NCBI RefSeq assembly: GCF_019649055.1
Contig: NW_026570262.1
Coordinates: 1-64,000 of the forward strand
Length of the DNA: 64,000 nt
Source: Paramacrobiotus metropolitanus
Lineage: Eukaryota > Tardigrada > Eutardigrada > Parachela > Macrobiotidae
Direction: 5' to 3'
Under the pieces are notes generated by a model that had not been told where the DNA came from, ran no database searches, and was given only the letters and a program-made list of their open reading frames with translations. Position 1 is the stretch's first letter. Every line of letters begins with the position of its first letter. Shown here in pieces: positions 45,927 through 57,628 of the stretch. The translations under genes were made by a program, and so were the position numbers.

Positions 45927-47701
45927 TTCTGAACTACTGGGATTACGAACAAATTTCATGACAACCGAGCAACAAATAAGCATTAAAATGCTAAGAAGAC
46001 GATGCAACACGAGTTGCTGCAACACTTGCCTGCAGCAAATCGATAACGCCAACGGAGCGGGTCCCATTTCTTAGCAGATACTTAAAACAGTGCATACATA
46101 TCTCACTATGACGTATGCTCGCTTATTGACCGTCAGAATACATAATGAATTGTTTCCGATTTTTGAGAGCTATTTTTCTTCTGCATGATTCTTCGTGTAA
46201 AAACTTTCTTTTCCAAAACTAAAATCTATGAAAATTCTAGATGTCTTGCTTTATTTAAAAAGAGTTCCGATTAAACACGGTTGACTAAATTTGGGCGCTC
46301 TTGGTTATAATTTTGTAACAATATGTGCTTCATGCAGGCGTACTTTGGTAGCTTTTTTCAAGGTCACGTCTTCCGGCTTTGGAATTTTTGCCGTTAATCG
46401 AAATGCGCAGAGCACTCACCGGTGACTCGTATGACAACATGGCCCACCAAGTGATCCACTGTGTACCACAAGCGTACTATACAAAGTTCGCATATAAAAT
46501 GTGTTACCTATATTAGGGAACACCTCCGACGTAAGTCTTGTGGACTACTTTAATAATATAAAATCAACTGCGTGAACTATTCATTTACGCCGTGCAACAG
46601 CTTTTTGGCCCCCAGAGCATTGTTTTACAGAGGTCCTCAAGTAGATCGGCTTATAAAACCAGCACAAGGGAGGAACGAAAAACTCGTCGTCGTGAAACGC
46701 TTTACTTCTCAAGTTTATCCTGTTTCCGGTATCGAAGATTTCTCTTAAGATTTTCCCCGTTTAATGGTAGTAGTGCCGGCAGTTTCTCATAGAGCCACAG
46801 AGACATGGCTGGTTGCTATGCATGAGGAGGATATCTTGGATTCCTGTGGCACACCTATCTGTACAATTAAAGTACGTGCCATTGTAATGAGTGCAAGTAG
46901 TTCGCCGTAAGTGGTACCCTCTAAATATTAATGTTATTGTTATCACACTGTACAGTGGCCAGCACGAAATCCATTTCGGCTTGCTGGGCCAAAACTGCTA
47001 AATCAAAATGTCACGTGCCGAGATACAAGGTGTTACTAGTACTTCTACACTGCGACAGCTTACGCGGTTGTCAACACGGCTGCCGAAGAAGCATACGTGG
47101 ACCGAAATTGTGTGAAGTTTTCACAACTTCAAACAATTTCAACCCATGATCACCATAACGTGTTTTAGTATAATCCAGAAGTAATTCGGTGAAGAGAAGT
47201 AAACTGATCAAAATAAAATTCAATTGTTGTCCTGCTAGCGCAATTGTAATTGACCATGTCAGGAAACAGAGTCACATGCATTTTGATTTAAAAAGACCGA
47301 AGCACCAGTACCGAAGCCATTTTCCAGAAGGACGCAAAAAGAGAGCAGCGCAGATTACGCAAACCAACCAGTGTCGTCGCTGCAGTATTTAAACAGCGAT
47401 AAAACTGCATGCTGCTTGTGGTTTGGTATCCGACTATCCGTATAGGCCATACTCTAGAGATTATCGGGCGTGCACACCGTACAGGATTTTGTCATAAAAC
47501 GCTTGAATATCAGACGTAAGCTTTGGTAGAATAAGATTGTGAATGCATTAACAAAGAACTATTTTAACCAGAAAATCAGCTAACGATTGATTAATCAGGA
47601 AAAGATGAACATGCTAAATTCGCGTCTCGTGAACTGTCGGATCGGTGAACTGGAATCCTACACACCGGGACGGACGTCTGAGCGTCTGTACTTTATTGGC
47701 T
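45927..47701. other. Spacer; no gene identified
   Basis: Upstream of copy 8 and downstream of copy 9. Short ORFs are featureless. The last part, about 47400-47700, resembles spacers downstream of other exon B copies (ATCAGACGTAAGCTTTG-like phrases). Confidence 0.4.
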
Positions 47702-49079
47702 TTAGTCGTTAACACAGAAGACTTCTTTCCGACGCAGCAGAACCAGGACCACATACCCCACCCAAAGGACCGACCAATCGACAAGGTCCACCAATACATA
47801 GCAGAGCCGATGCGAAAGTGCATAAGAAATCCAATGTAACCGGCCTACAATGCTTGACATATCAAAGCCGCTGACGTTCTGCACCTCGGCCCAGAACAGC
47901 TGTCGAAATGGCAGAATCGCTTGCCGACACTGCCACGCGGTATCCAACCCGAGCAGTGCTAAACCGATGCAGGGGAGGGTAGCCAGCAACAAGTCACATC
48001 CCGCCGTATCTACGGTATAATCATGCCACAGTGCGTTGACAAAATGTCGCCAGAGAGCGAGCAAAAATCCCGGGTAATAGAACTGGACGATCGCCATTGC
48101 CATCACCATGTAGGCCGTGGCCAGTATGGTAGACAGGAAATATACATCGAGACGCACTTTCAGTTGGTCAGTTTCATAGCAGCCAACGGAAATCTGTGTG
48201 TTCTCCCAGGGATTCACGGCCGACAAGAACCACTGTCCGCGCATCTGGCGCACACGGTACCACAGCAATACAGCCATGGATAAATCGAGCAGAGAGTGTG
48301 TCAAACCTGCTACTTGAGTGATAAGAAGGAGCATCAGGAGTAATGAAGGTCGTCGGGCTCCCTAAAAAAAGGGTAGTCTTATAATTATGGAGTCATCGTT
48401 TCACTAGGCAAAATAGTTCAAGAGGTTTGAGGCCTTTCGATCAAGATTATGGTTAGAGAACTTTCTCTAAAGTTTTATCTCCTTAATCGGTAGTAGTACT
48501 CAAGCAACGGCTGCAGTAGTCTGATTAGTGATAATTACAAGTTACATGTACAGAGCACTGCACACAGCTTTACTCTAGGAAACATAACAAACTGTATTAC
48601 AGATACAAGTCTCCGCGTATGCAAGTATTGTTCCTGTCAGCTATTGCTAAAATTTACATGCGAAACAAATATTTGCATAAACAAATATTTGTAATCAAAT
48701 AGCCAATAGGTATGTAAACGCACAGTACAAATGCACAGTAAGCATAATATTTTTGGAGATAATCTTTAAAACCTGAAAGCCCTACCTTTTTTCGGTGTTC
48801 CCATTCGTGGTTTTCGTCTTCGTTGTCAGACAGAGCTCGCATAATTTGGACGGCAAGGGCTGTACATAGTAGCAGGTTCCGAGCAAAAGAAAGCAGTGCC
48901 AGCTCTCGGATTAGAGGCTTGAAACGCTTGGCATATGAATGTTTCTCAAGAGCTCTTCTCATCACATCATCAAAGGCTGGATCAAACGTGGAAATATCAC
49001 CACACGAGCGAGAACGGATAAAATCCAGCGGCTTTTGCACATTTCGGACCGTTGAGTCATCCATGGTTACTAATGCCAT
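47702..49079 (-). CDS. Multi-span membrane protein family, copy 9 (open)
   Basis: Exon A 48786-49079 starts MALVTMDDS and lacks the usual MPV by start-codon placement (98 residues, donor AAG|gtaggg). Exon B is 47702-48361 (acceptor tttttttag|GGA). The phase 0 join gives about 317 residues. It keeps RSRSCGDISTFDPAFDDVMR, span 1 (LLSFARNLLLCTALAV), WFLSAVNPW, GCYETDQ, the FYYPGFLLALW span, TVDTAG and the subfamily I ending DWSVLW...RRKEVFCVND. No lesion is seen. Confidence 0.75.
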
Positions 49080-50067
49080 GCAATGAATGAAGAACTACGA
49101 TTTGGGATCGAGAAATTTTATGACAACCGCAACGAGAACCAGATACAGATACCGTGCCAACATCGCTCGCTACAACAAGTTAACAACCAACAGCAAATCA
49201 ATAACACCGGCGGAGATTATATCATGGTATATGCTCTATTTCTTTGAAATGCAACCATATTTAACTGCATCATTTGCATGACGCGATGGGCGCAGGCATT
49301 ATATTACAATGCATATCTAGGTATTTACTACGCACAGATACGGTACTTTTCATTAGAGAACACGATTAGCACATGCGAGAATACATTTTAGTGATTTTAC
49401 ATTAGCAAAATCTAACACATTTTACAATGGCTCTATGGTATTTCTACTTATTTAAAATGCATTTTGATACAACCTCCGGCGCCGACTAAAACTCGCAGGC
49501 ATCGTCGCTTAGTTCTGAGGCACATCAATGCGGTTTCCTTTGCGACTGTGGTGGACAGTGGTCTATTATGGTCTGAATTGTTACAAATTTCCCGAAGACG
49601 TCGTTGACCAAGCCAGTGCACAGTAATCTGTTTACGGCTCGACAAAGGCGTGGTGAAGGGAAAGGGATCGCAGAGGGAAATATGGATATTGTCGCGACAG
49701 GATACTAGCGTAGAAGAGGTACTCTGGAGAGCAATGGCGGTCACAACGTTTTTCAGTCGACGCCATCAACGGATGTGTCCGTACGCATCTATATGTGTCA
49801 AAACGGCGTGACTTTGGTTAGTATTACATGATTGATTATTTGAAAGCCTTGTGCAACACACCGTGCATTATTTTTTTTCAAAAAAACTTGAATATCAGAC
49901 GTAAGCTTTGTTAGATAAAGATTGAGTATGCGTTAACAAATAATCATTTTAACCAGAAAAATAGCAAACGATTAATCAGGAAAAATTAAACAGGCTAAAT
50001 TCTCGTCAAGTTTTGGAGTAACGCATCGGTGAACTGGAATCCTAACACACCGGGACAAACTGAGCGC
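49080..50067. other. Inter-unit spacer
   Basis: No gene is supported. The 98-codon minus-strand ORF at 49448-49744 has no recognisable features. Confidence 0.4.
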
Positions 50068-51500
50068 CTATACTTTATGGCCGCTAGTCGTTAACACAGA
50101 AGACTTCTTTCCGACGCAGCAGAACCAGGACCACATACCCCACCAAAGGACCGACCAATCGACAAGGTCCACTAATACGAAGCAGAATCGATCCGAAAGC
50201 ATATGGAACATGCAGTCTAACCAGCCTGACATGCTCGACAGATCATAGCCGCTTTCATCCTGTGCCCCGTCCCAGAATATATGCCGAAACGGTAGGATCG
50301 TTCGCCGACACCGCCAAGCGGTAATCAAGCCGAGCAGAGCTAAAGCGACACATGGGAAAGTCGCCAAAAGCAAGCCATATCCCGCCGTATGCACGGTGCA
50401 GTAATGCCACAATACATAGATGACATGTCGCCAGAGAGCCAAGACAAATCCCGGTTAAAATATCTGGATTATTGCCATTACCAGCACCATGCATGTCGTG
50501 GCCAGTATGGCGAAGAAGCAGTGCAGTTCCAGACCCGCTTTCAGATTGTCACTTGCACAGCAGCCCGCGGAAATCTGTGAGTCTTCGCCGAGATCCCATG
50601 CTGACAGGAACCACTGTCCACGCATCTTCCGCACTTCGTACCACAGCACTACAGCCATAATTAAGTCGCCGAAGGAGAATGCAACACCGGCTCCTTGAAC
50701 GTCAGGGAGATGCTCCAGGACGAATGGACGTGTATGTGGCTAAAAAGCGACGGGCGCATATTATTAAGTCGGTGTTTAAATAAGCAAGAAAATTAAAGAG
50801 ATTGCCCTGAGTGTTTACTGAACCGATTAAGAACTTCTCAAGCAGTCAAGCTCAATCTACTTTCCAGAAATGCTGACCATGTGCACTCATAGTATAAGAA
50901 TGCATAAATAAACCGAAAAGCCACCGCGTTTGTAAAAAATATATACTGGCGCCACTGCTCAAATTTATACGCATAGAAAGTTTTTACTTATACCATTATA
51001 CGCACAGTACACAATGATTCTCCATGGTTGTAACTTTTAGGGTTGTACAGCCATACTAGTTTTCGGTGGGTATCGGCTATCGCTAAATTGTGGAACGTCA
51101 GAAACGTACTTTTACCTGGTTTTCACGTTCCCTGTTTTCATGCTGGCCACCAGATTCTGATCGAGCTCGCATTAGTCGCATAAAGTCGACGGCAACAGCT
51201 GTGTACAGTAAGTAACAGGTTCCGGGCAGCAGAAAGCTCAAACAACTGATTCCGACTGAGTCGTTTAACAATCGCCAAACATTCCACATACAACTTATGC
51301 AATGAAGAGAGTACCAGCTGTCGTATCAGGGGCTTCAGAGGCTTGGCATACGAGTTCCTCTCGAGGGCTCGTTTCATCGTACTGTGAAAGGCAGGATCAA
51401 ACGTCGATAAGTCCCCATAGGAATTAGAGCGGATAACATGCGGCGGTTTCTGAAAATTTTGGACCGAGGAGTCATCCTTCGTTTCTAACGCTACTGGCAT
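50068..51500 (-). pseudogene. Multi-span family, copy 10 (nonsense codon and insertion)
   Basis: Exon B 50068-50739 is in one frame but has TAA at 50455-50457 where copy 9 has a TAC tyrosine codon in FYYPGF. Exon A 51116-51500 starts MPVALETKDDS but has an insertion of about 70 bases (HKLYVECLAIVKRLSRNQLF) just before span 1 and a frame change after it. Two independent lesions make this a real pseudogene and not a consensus artefact. Confidence 0.8.
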
Positions 51501-51849
51501 GGATGAAGGCTGATTTACTAATCGGGGTTTCGACGAAATCTGTTCTCACCAAAGCAAGAATCAAAATGACATACGGATACGGTTTACGGTAGTTTACTGC
51601 CTACAACAGAAAATCAATAAAACCGGCGAAACGACCACATACATGCTCTTCTTAAATTAGCCAATGCTACCGTACTGCAGTGCATATGAGTTGAGAGCTT
51701 GACGTCGACGACACAGTAGCAAATTATGAAACCATAATATAAGTATGCTTAAAGTGAGCAATACACATGTATCATGTATGCACTACCGCAACAAGGCACG
51801 TCTGCGGTTTTGGTTTGGTTTGCGACTTCATCCCACTTTACATCCCACT
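51501..51849. other. Spacer upstream of copy 10
   Basis: Nothing supported. Confidence 0.35.
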
Positions 51850-52760
51850 TCACTCTAAATTTCAAGCGATTAAATGCGTGGAAGCATTCGTGCAGCGCCA
51901 GAAAACGTTTGCACAAGACCGCAAGTAAACAAAGTTGACAATTACTGTATATAAGTACAAAGTACCGTGTCCAGTGAAACGGATTCTCCAGACGGGCTGA
52001 CTTAACTTAGCTGTCTGGACGTGATTTACCAAGGTTCCATCACGATTTTGCCCAATAGTGAACCGAGGTCACTATTCCTCGTACAGGTTTTCGATGAAGT
52101 CTTTATTTCGGGAAGGGTGGCTTCTATGAATTTCCAGCGTTTTGTGGAGGTTTTATCGACCTGCATTCTAATGCTCGGAAGAAAATGTCGCATGTGTCCA
52201 AGTGCAAATTAGCCAGTGTCCAGGTGTAATGCCCAGCGAGTGTCCACGATGCAGTTTTGATAGACTATTAAACACTTAACATTAATCGATAAAACATTAA
52301 AAGAAATGAGCTGGCAGAACTGTTGCAAAGTCGCGAACAGTAACTGTTCGCGACTATTAAACTGTTCAACAGTTTAATAGGCGAATGGAATCCTAGCACA
52401 TCGGGACGAACATTCGAGCGTTTTCAGTGGTTAACACGGAAGAACCAGGACCACATATACAAGAATCGAGAAACAGCAGAACGCCGTGCCGCCAGATCGC
52501 AGGGCCAATTCGTTCATTCCGGTTAAGAAACAGAGCGGGCAGCTTCCGATAAATTACGGTGGGTATCCCCAAATTCCAGCTGTCATATAAGAGGTTCTAC
52601 ATCGTTCCTTAATGGCCCCGTTGCCGGTAACATTACATACCATGTCTCCTCTTATCAAATGCTAACCGTACTGCGGCGCATGACTGGACACGTCACACAG
52701 GCGGCAAAATCTGGGTACTAATTTCGTTGTACTTAATACGTAAGAATACGGTTTGTCAGT
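51850..52760 (-). pseudogene. Decayed multi-span family unit (relic), paralogue of the 24-kb relic
   Basis: It matches 24.05-25.2 kb, including TTTACCAAGGTTCCATCAC and AGAATCGAGAAACAGCAGAA. Only traces of the exon B tail and exon A are left. Confidence 0.5.
52329..52380. repeat. Two overlapping perfect palindromes with single-base centres
   Basis: AGTCGCGAACAGT and its complement flank one A (52329-52355). CTATTAAACTGTT and its complement flank one C (52354-52380). They share two bases. The pair is not present in the 24-kb paralogue. Confidence 0.9.
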
Positions 52761-53214
52761 CTCAATTTCCGCGGTTTGGGTTTGATTTGCGATTCCATTC
52801 CGCGTAATGGTAATGCAAAAGGAGAAAATAAAATTTCAAATGTATTTGCTTTCGTACTTTAGACGAATTAATGGTTTTAATATGCAAGAAACAGAAGGAA
52901 GGAAGAATCTGCATGTAACCAACGGTGAATCGAATTTTTAAAAGGATAAAAGAGTGAAAGCGTTCGTTCAGATGTCGTCTGAAGGTGTTACCGTTAGTAA
53001 TGCATACAGGCAATGTTGTCCACAGTGTCACAGACGGAGTATCGACAGATTTTCCCGATGAGAAACACACCTGACGTACACAACAGAGAATTATAATTAC
53101 TGTATTATTAGGAAATTGCACATCGAATATACTGTAAAATCAGCTTGAAGAACTGTCGTAACGCGCGGACCGACCGGATCGAAAAGAATCGTTGCACATC
53201 GGGGACACTTGAGG

Positions 53215-54444
53215 CTAGTTTTTGGTCATTATTACCGACGATTTCTTGTCGCCGCCGAAGACCAAAGACAACATCCACATAACCGACCAAAATGAACGAC
53301 GGTCACGCACAATGTGGCGCACTCGGTAGCGAATCACAGGCCAATTTCTGTATAACCATCCAATCAGGTTCGAGCCGTCCCACACATCAAAGGCAACATC
53401 GACGAGCATCTCCTTCCAGATGATTTGGCGAAACTGCAGAATCAAGGGACGGCATTTGCGAGCGATATTCAAGCTGACCACCGCTAAACCGATACACGGG
53501 AGGGTAGCCAATAACAATGCCTGTCCCGCCGTATCCAAGGTAGAGTGATTCCAGAAGATGTAGACAACATAGAGCCAGAGATACCAGAAAAACTTGGGAT
53601 AGTGGAACTGGATAATCCCCACGACAAGCAGCAGGCCGGCTGTGGTTTGTACGGTGTAGGCGACATGCTCCTCCAGGTACTTTTTCAGCACATCACTTTC
53701 ATAGCAGCCGATGGAAATCCGCGTGATGTCCCGCAGGTTGGCTGCCGACAGGAACGACGGTCCGCGCATCTTCCGTACACCGTTCCACAGCAAGAATGCG
53801 TAGAATAAATCGATGAGGGAGCAGGCAAGAGTTGCTCCCTGAACAAAAAGCACATACGCCAAGGGAGACAGAAGTCCGTCCGACTGAAAACAGATAGAAA
53901 TTCTATAACTGAATCAGCGCTGGTTTTTGGTTTTTACTAAACGATGCAGTTACTCTAGTACGGATGCGCAGCTACCGCAGGGTACACCACGCACTGTTGT
54001 TCTGACGGCTCTTGCCCAAATTTGAACGTATAACAGGAATAACATTTTTTTTAAATAATTAAATGCACAAGACAGAAAGCTGTATTATGCCACCCAGAAT
54101 ATCCTTCACTTATGAAACTACAAGAGTACCTTCTTCTGGAGCTGGTTGTCAGGTTCCTGGTTTTCACGCTCATCGCCAGTTCGCACTCCCATCAGTCCCC
54201 TAAACTGGACGGCAACAGCTGTACATAGGAGCAGGTTGCGGGCAAAAGAGAGCAGTGCCAGCTGTCGAATAAGGGGCTTGAAACGCTTGGCATACGAGTT
54301 CTTCTCGAGACCTCTTCTCATCACATCGTCAAAGGCAGGATCAAATGTCGACAAATCACCACAGGAGCGAGAGCGGACAAAATGCAACGGATTCGACACA
54401 TTTCGGATCGCACAGTCATCCTTGGTCCCTTTCGCTATTGCCAT
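53215..54444 (-). CDS. Multi-span membrane protein family, copy 11 (open)
   Basis: Exon A 54130-54444 (MAIAKGTKDDC, donor AAG|gtactc, 105 residues) joins exon B 53215-53883 (acceptor ttttcag|TCG) in phase 0, giving about 327 residues. It has FVRSRSCGDLSTFDPAFDDV, NSYAKRF, span 1, SLIDLFYAFLLWNGVRKMRG, ISIGCYESD, FHYPKFFWYLW, LLATLPCIGLAV, and the subfamily II ending RRSFWSVMWMLSLVFGGDKK. It is the closest relative of copy 5 and shows the tail that copy 5 lost by a 2-nt deletion. Confidence 0.75.
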
Positions 54445-55039
54445 AGCTGAAGAACTACTCTGATTTTGAGAGAATTTCAGAGTTCAAGAATGACAATGTC
54501 ACGACTATGCAACACGGTATACTCGATTCTTATGTGAAATCGAGAACAGTTCACTAAAGTTTCCGACAGTCGAAAGTGAAAACTAGACAAGTAGCTGTCG
54601 AAACGGGCGGTGGCCGGTATGTACTTACTTAATTATCGCCGTTTAGGTCTGCGCGAATCAAAATTTTTTTAGTGCCTTATAAAGCATAAAGCCTGTTTTC
54701 CACGGTGGTGGGAACAGTCGTCCACGAACACCTCGTCATAAGAACAGAAAGTGCCTTGCTGGTTGTTTACAATGTACATGCGAAAAATTCTTACAAGTAG
54801 CTACGCCAACCGGCACCCACAGCCGATAGGCACGGAAAAACAACAGCAATGTTTATCAAATTATCGTGTTCATTATCGTATTATTCAGCAAATATAGCAT
54901 ATTATTACACAAACTTTTACAACTTTTCATAGCTGTCTACCTATAATAAATACAACTGGACGGTAAGTCCGTTACGACTTACAGTAACATGTTATTGATC
55001 TGCTTTCGCAATTAGCAGCTCACGAGTCTTCAAACTATC
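54445..55039. repeat. Upstream spacer with the array repeat
   Basis: 54633-54840 is another copy of the spacer repeat seen at 38.07, 58.1 and 60.8 kb (ACGGTGGTGGGAACAGTCG). No gene is seen. Confidence 0.55.
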
Positions 55040-55620
55040 GATCACAGGCAGCAACCACTACATTGACAGACTGAAAGAACTATCATGGGAACCGATTGTA
55101 CGGCGGAATCTGAAGCGTAGCCTACGGCTGACCTATAAGTTTGTCTACAACCTAATTCCTTATGGCCACAAATTGTTTTGTAAAGATACTGCTGTGCGTT
55201 CTGGTGTTGCAGGTGGAACGCGTCACCAAAGGAGGATGGCTAAACACCCCTGCCGGATTATAGCCACTGGATCAACATTTTGCGGTCACAAACTGCCACC
55301 CTCGGACAGATCATTCACATATCGGATGGCAAGGATTTGGAACGATCTGCGGATTCCAGCTGAAGCTTATCAAAGCCTCGGTAGATTTGCGACAGCTTTA
55401 AATGATGTCGACTGGAAGTGCGTACCATCACTAAAAAAGTTTTACCATGCTGACCATGTGTCTTTAATCCAAATGTAGAAGTGAACTTTTCTTTTCCTGT
55501 TCTTTCTGTTGTGGCTATTTGTGCTTTACTTCTGTCTGCTTATGACGAGTCTGCTGCCTCGAATTGGGTTTTGACCCAGATTGTGTGCGGACGTTAAAGA
55601 ACATTAAACATTAAACAAAC
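55040..55620 (+). mobile_element. Non-LTR retrotransposon, 5'-truncated end of the reverse-transcriptase ORF
   Basis: One open frame to TAG 55476-55478 reads YIDRLKELSWEPIVRRNLKR, LRLTYKFVYNLIPYG and SFTYRMARIWNDLRIPAEAY. These are the usual C-terminal landmarks of LINE ORF2 proteins (RLK...RR, YK.LNG-like, WN.LP). After the stop comes a short 3' UTR ending in an ATTAAACATTAAAC repeat, typical of CR1/L2-like 3' tails. The reverse-transcriptase core is missing, so this is a dead insertion. Confidence 0.78.
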
Positions 55621-55748
55621 TTTAGACACGATAAATGCATTTTTTACGTCTGTCAAAGTTTAGTCTGCAGTCTGCTGTTATGTGACTTTGAGGAACATAT
55701 TTAGCAAGACTGCAAAAAGAGTCATTTCTAAAAGAGTCATCATTTATA

Positions 55749-55991
55749 CGAGGATGCACGCAGTCAAACCGACAGTAAATTTTTTCAGCGAGACCAACCG
55801 ACAACCGTGCATATAGTGCAAGCGACTGCCAACCATCCACGGATGGCTGTCACCTGTTCCACGCATACAGTGCAAACGATACCTCCCTTTCACGGGTGGC
55901 TGTTATGTTAAAAAATAATTTGCCTGTGTGCGTGGTTGTCGGTTGGTCTCGCTGAAAAAATTGACTGTCGGTTTGACTGCGTGCATCCTCG
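55749..55991. mobile_element. MITE with long inverted repeats and TA target duplication
   Basis: CGAGGATGCACGCAGTCAAA at the left end is repeated in reverse complement at the right end, with similarity over about 65 bp per arm. TA flanks both sides (55747-55748 and 55992-55993). The centre holds a second pair of GGTGGCTGT-type inverted phrases. There is no ORF of its own. Tc1/mariner-type. Confidence 0.75.
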
Positions 55992-56411
55992 TACCGATCG
56001 AAACTGTTGATTTTTATTTTACCTAGGAACTTGTACCGAACACCTAGAATAGATTTTATGATTTTTTTAAATTTTTATTTTTGCCCATTTCAGTGTCCAC
56101 TATCTATGTACGAGTAAGCGCAGATACTAAAGTACAGTAATGGAATTTCAGCACCAACCCTATATACGTACATGTATATCGCACAAGGACTTTTTTGCAC
56201 GTTTTTGGGAAAGACCGGTGCATCAGAAGTAAACCGTTCAGAATAATCCGACATATTCATTTTATGTATATTACAGAGAATCATACCAAGTCACCTTGTT
56301 ATTATTACAGAAATTACAACGACAAAACTTGAGAACCAGCTTGCAGAACAGTCGTAAAGCGCCAACCGACAGGATCAATGAAAAGAATCGCTGAAAATCG
56401 GAACATCGAGG
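55992..56411. other. Spacer; nothing identified
   Basis: Downstream of copy 12. No supported feature. Confidence 0.35.
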
Positions 56412-57628
56412 CTAACGTTTAGCCATCAGTACAGAATACTCTTCGTCGCCGCGGAAGATCAAAGACAACATCCACATGACCGACCAAAATGAACGATAGT
56501 CATTCACAAAGTGGCGCGCGATGTAGAAAAGCAACCTTATTATGCTCAACAAATTATCAAACACACCGGTATCCACGTCGGCCCCGAAAGTCTGCCGAAA
56601 CCGCAAAATCAGTGGGCAACACTGGTGAGCGACAATCAAGCCGACCACTGCTAAACCAATAGTCAGGAGGTTAGCCAATAACAATTCGTTTCCCGCCGTA
56701 TCAACAGTAGAATAATACCACCACAATGTTTAAACAGAACATGTCGCCAGAGAGCCAAGAGAAATCGAGGATAGAAGAACTCGATAATCCCCACGATAAA
56801 CAGCATGCCGGCCGCAGCCAGGACGGTAAAGGCGAAATGCTGATCCATGTGGCCTTTCAAGAGATCGCTGTAATAGCTGCCGATGGACATCCGCGTGTCT
56901 TTCCGTGCACTGGCGGCCAACAGGAACCACTTTCCGCGCATCTGTCTGACACAGTACCACATCATCAAAGCATTGATTAAATCGATAAGAGAGAAAGCGG
57001 TAGCTGCTCCTTGAAGGACAGAAAGATGCTCCAAAAGGAACGGACGTCTATCTGGCTGAAAAAAGAGTCGTTTTACAACCAACATCGCCGTTTTAACTTA
57101 AACTGTACCCTGTAGTGTCACCGCTTACACAAAATATTTTGTGTTGAGTAATGTTGTACTGTCGGTTAATTGCTCAAATTGTCACGCGTAAAAAATGTTG
57201 GTTGCGAAAGTACGTAGTACATGTTTAAATTCACGGTACAAAACTTAACAGAAGATGCATGTGGTCATGCAGCCGTACTGTACCCACTGGAGAGTATCTT
57301 TAATTAATTTTTGAAAAGTGAAGGGTACCTTCTCCCGGTTTTCACGTTCGTGGTTTTCACGTTTGTCGCCAGGTAGAGCTCGCATAATTTGGGCCGCAAG
57401 GGCTGTACATAAAAGCAGGTTGCGGGCGAACGATAGCACTGCGAGCTGTCGAATACGGGGCTTGAAACGCTTGTCACAGGAGTTCTGCTCCAGAGCTCTT
57501 CTCATCACATCGTCAAAGGCTGGATCAAACGTCGACAAATCACCAGACGACCTAGAGCGGATAAAACGTACCGTGTCCGGAACAGGTCGGATCATGGAGT
57601 CATCCTTGGTCATTTTCGCTGCCGGCAT
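56412..57628 (-). pseudogene. Multi-span family, copy 12 (one-base frame change in exon B)
   Basis: Exon A 57329-57628 (MPAAKMTKDDS, donor AAG|gtaccc, 100 residues) is open, with SRSSGDLSTF replacing the Cys form and NSCDKRF replacing NSYAKRF. Exon B runs 57055 to 56412 (acceptor tttttcag|CCA). Near 56725 (GTTTAAACATTG) one base is out of register, so the part up to LLALWRHVLF and the part from LWWYYSTVDTAG onward are in different frames. The ending RSFWSVMWMLSLIFRGDEE is intact. It may be a consensus error or a recent pseudogene. Confidence 0.65.
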
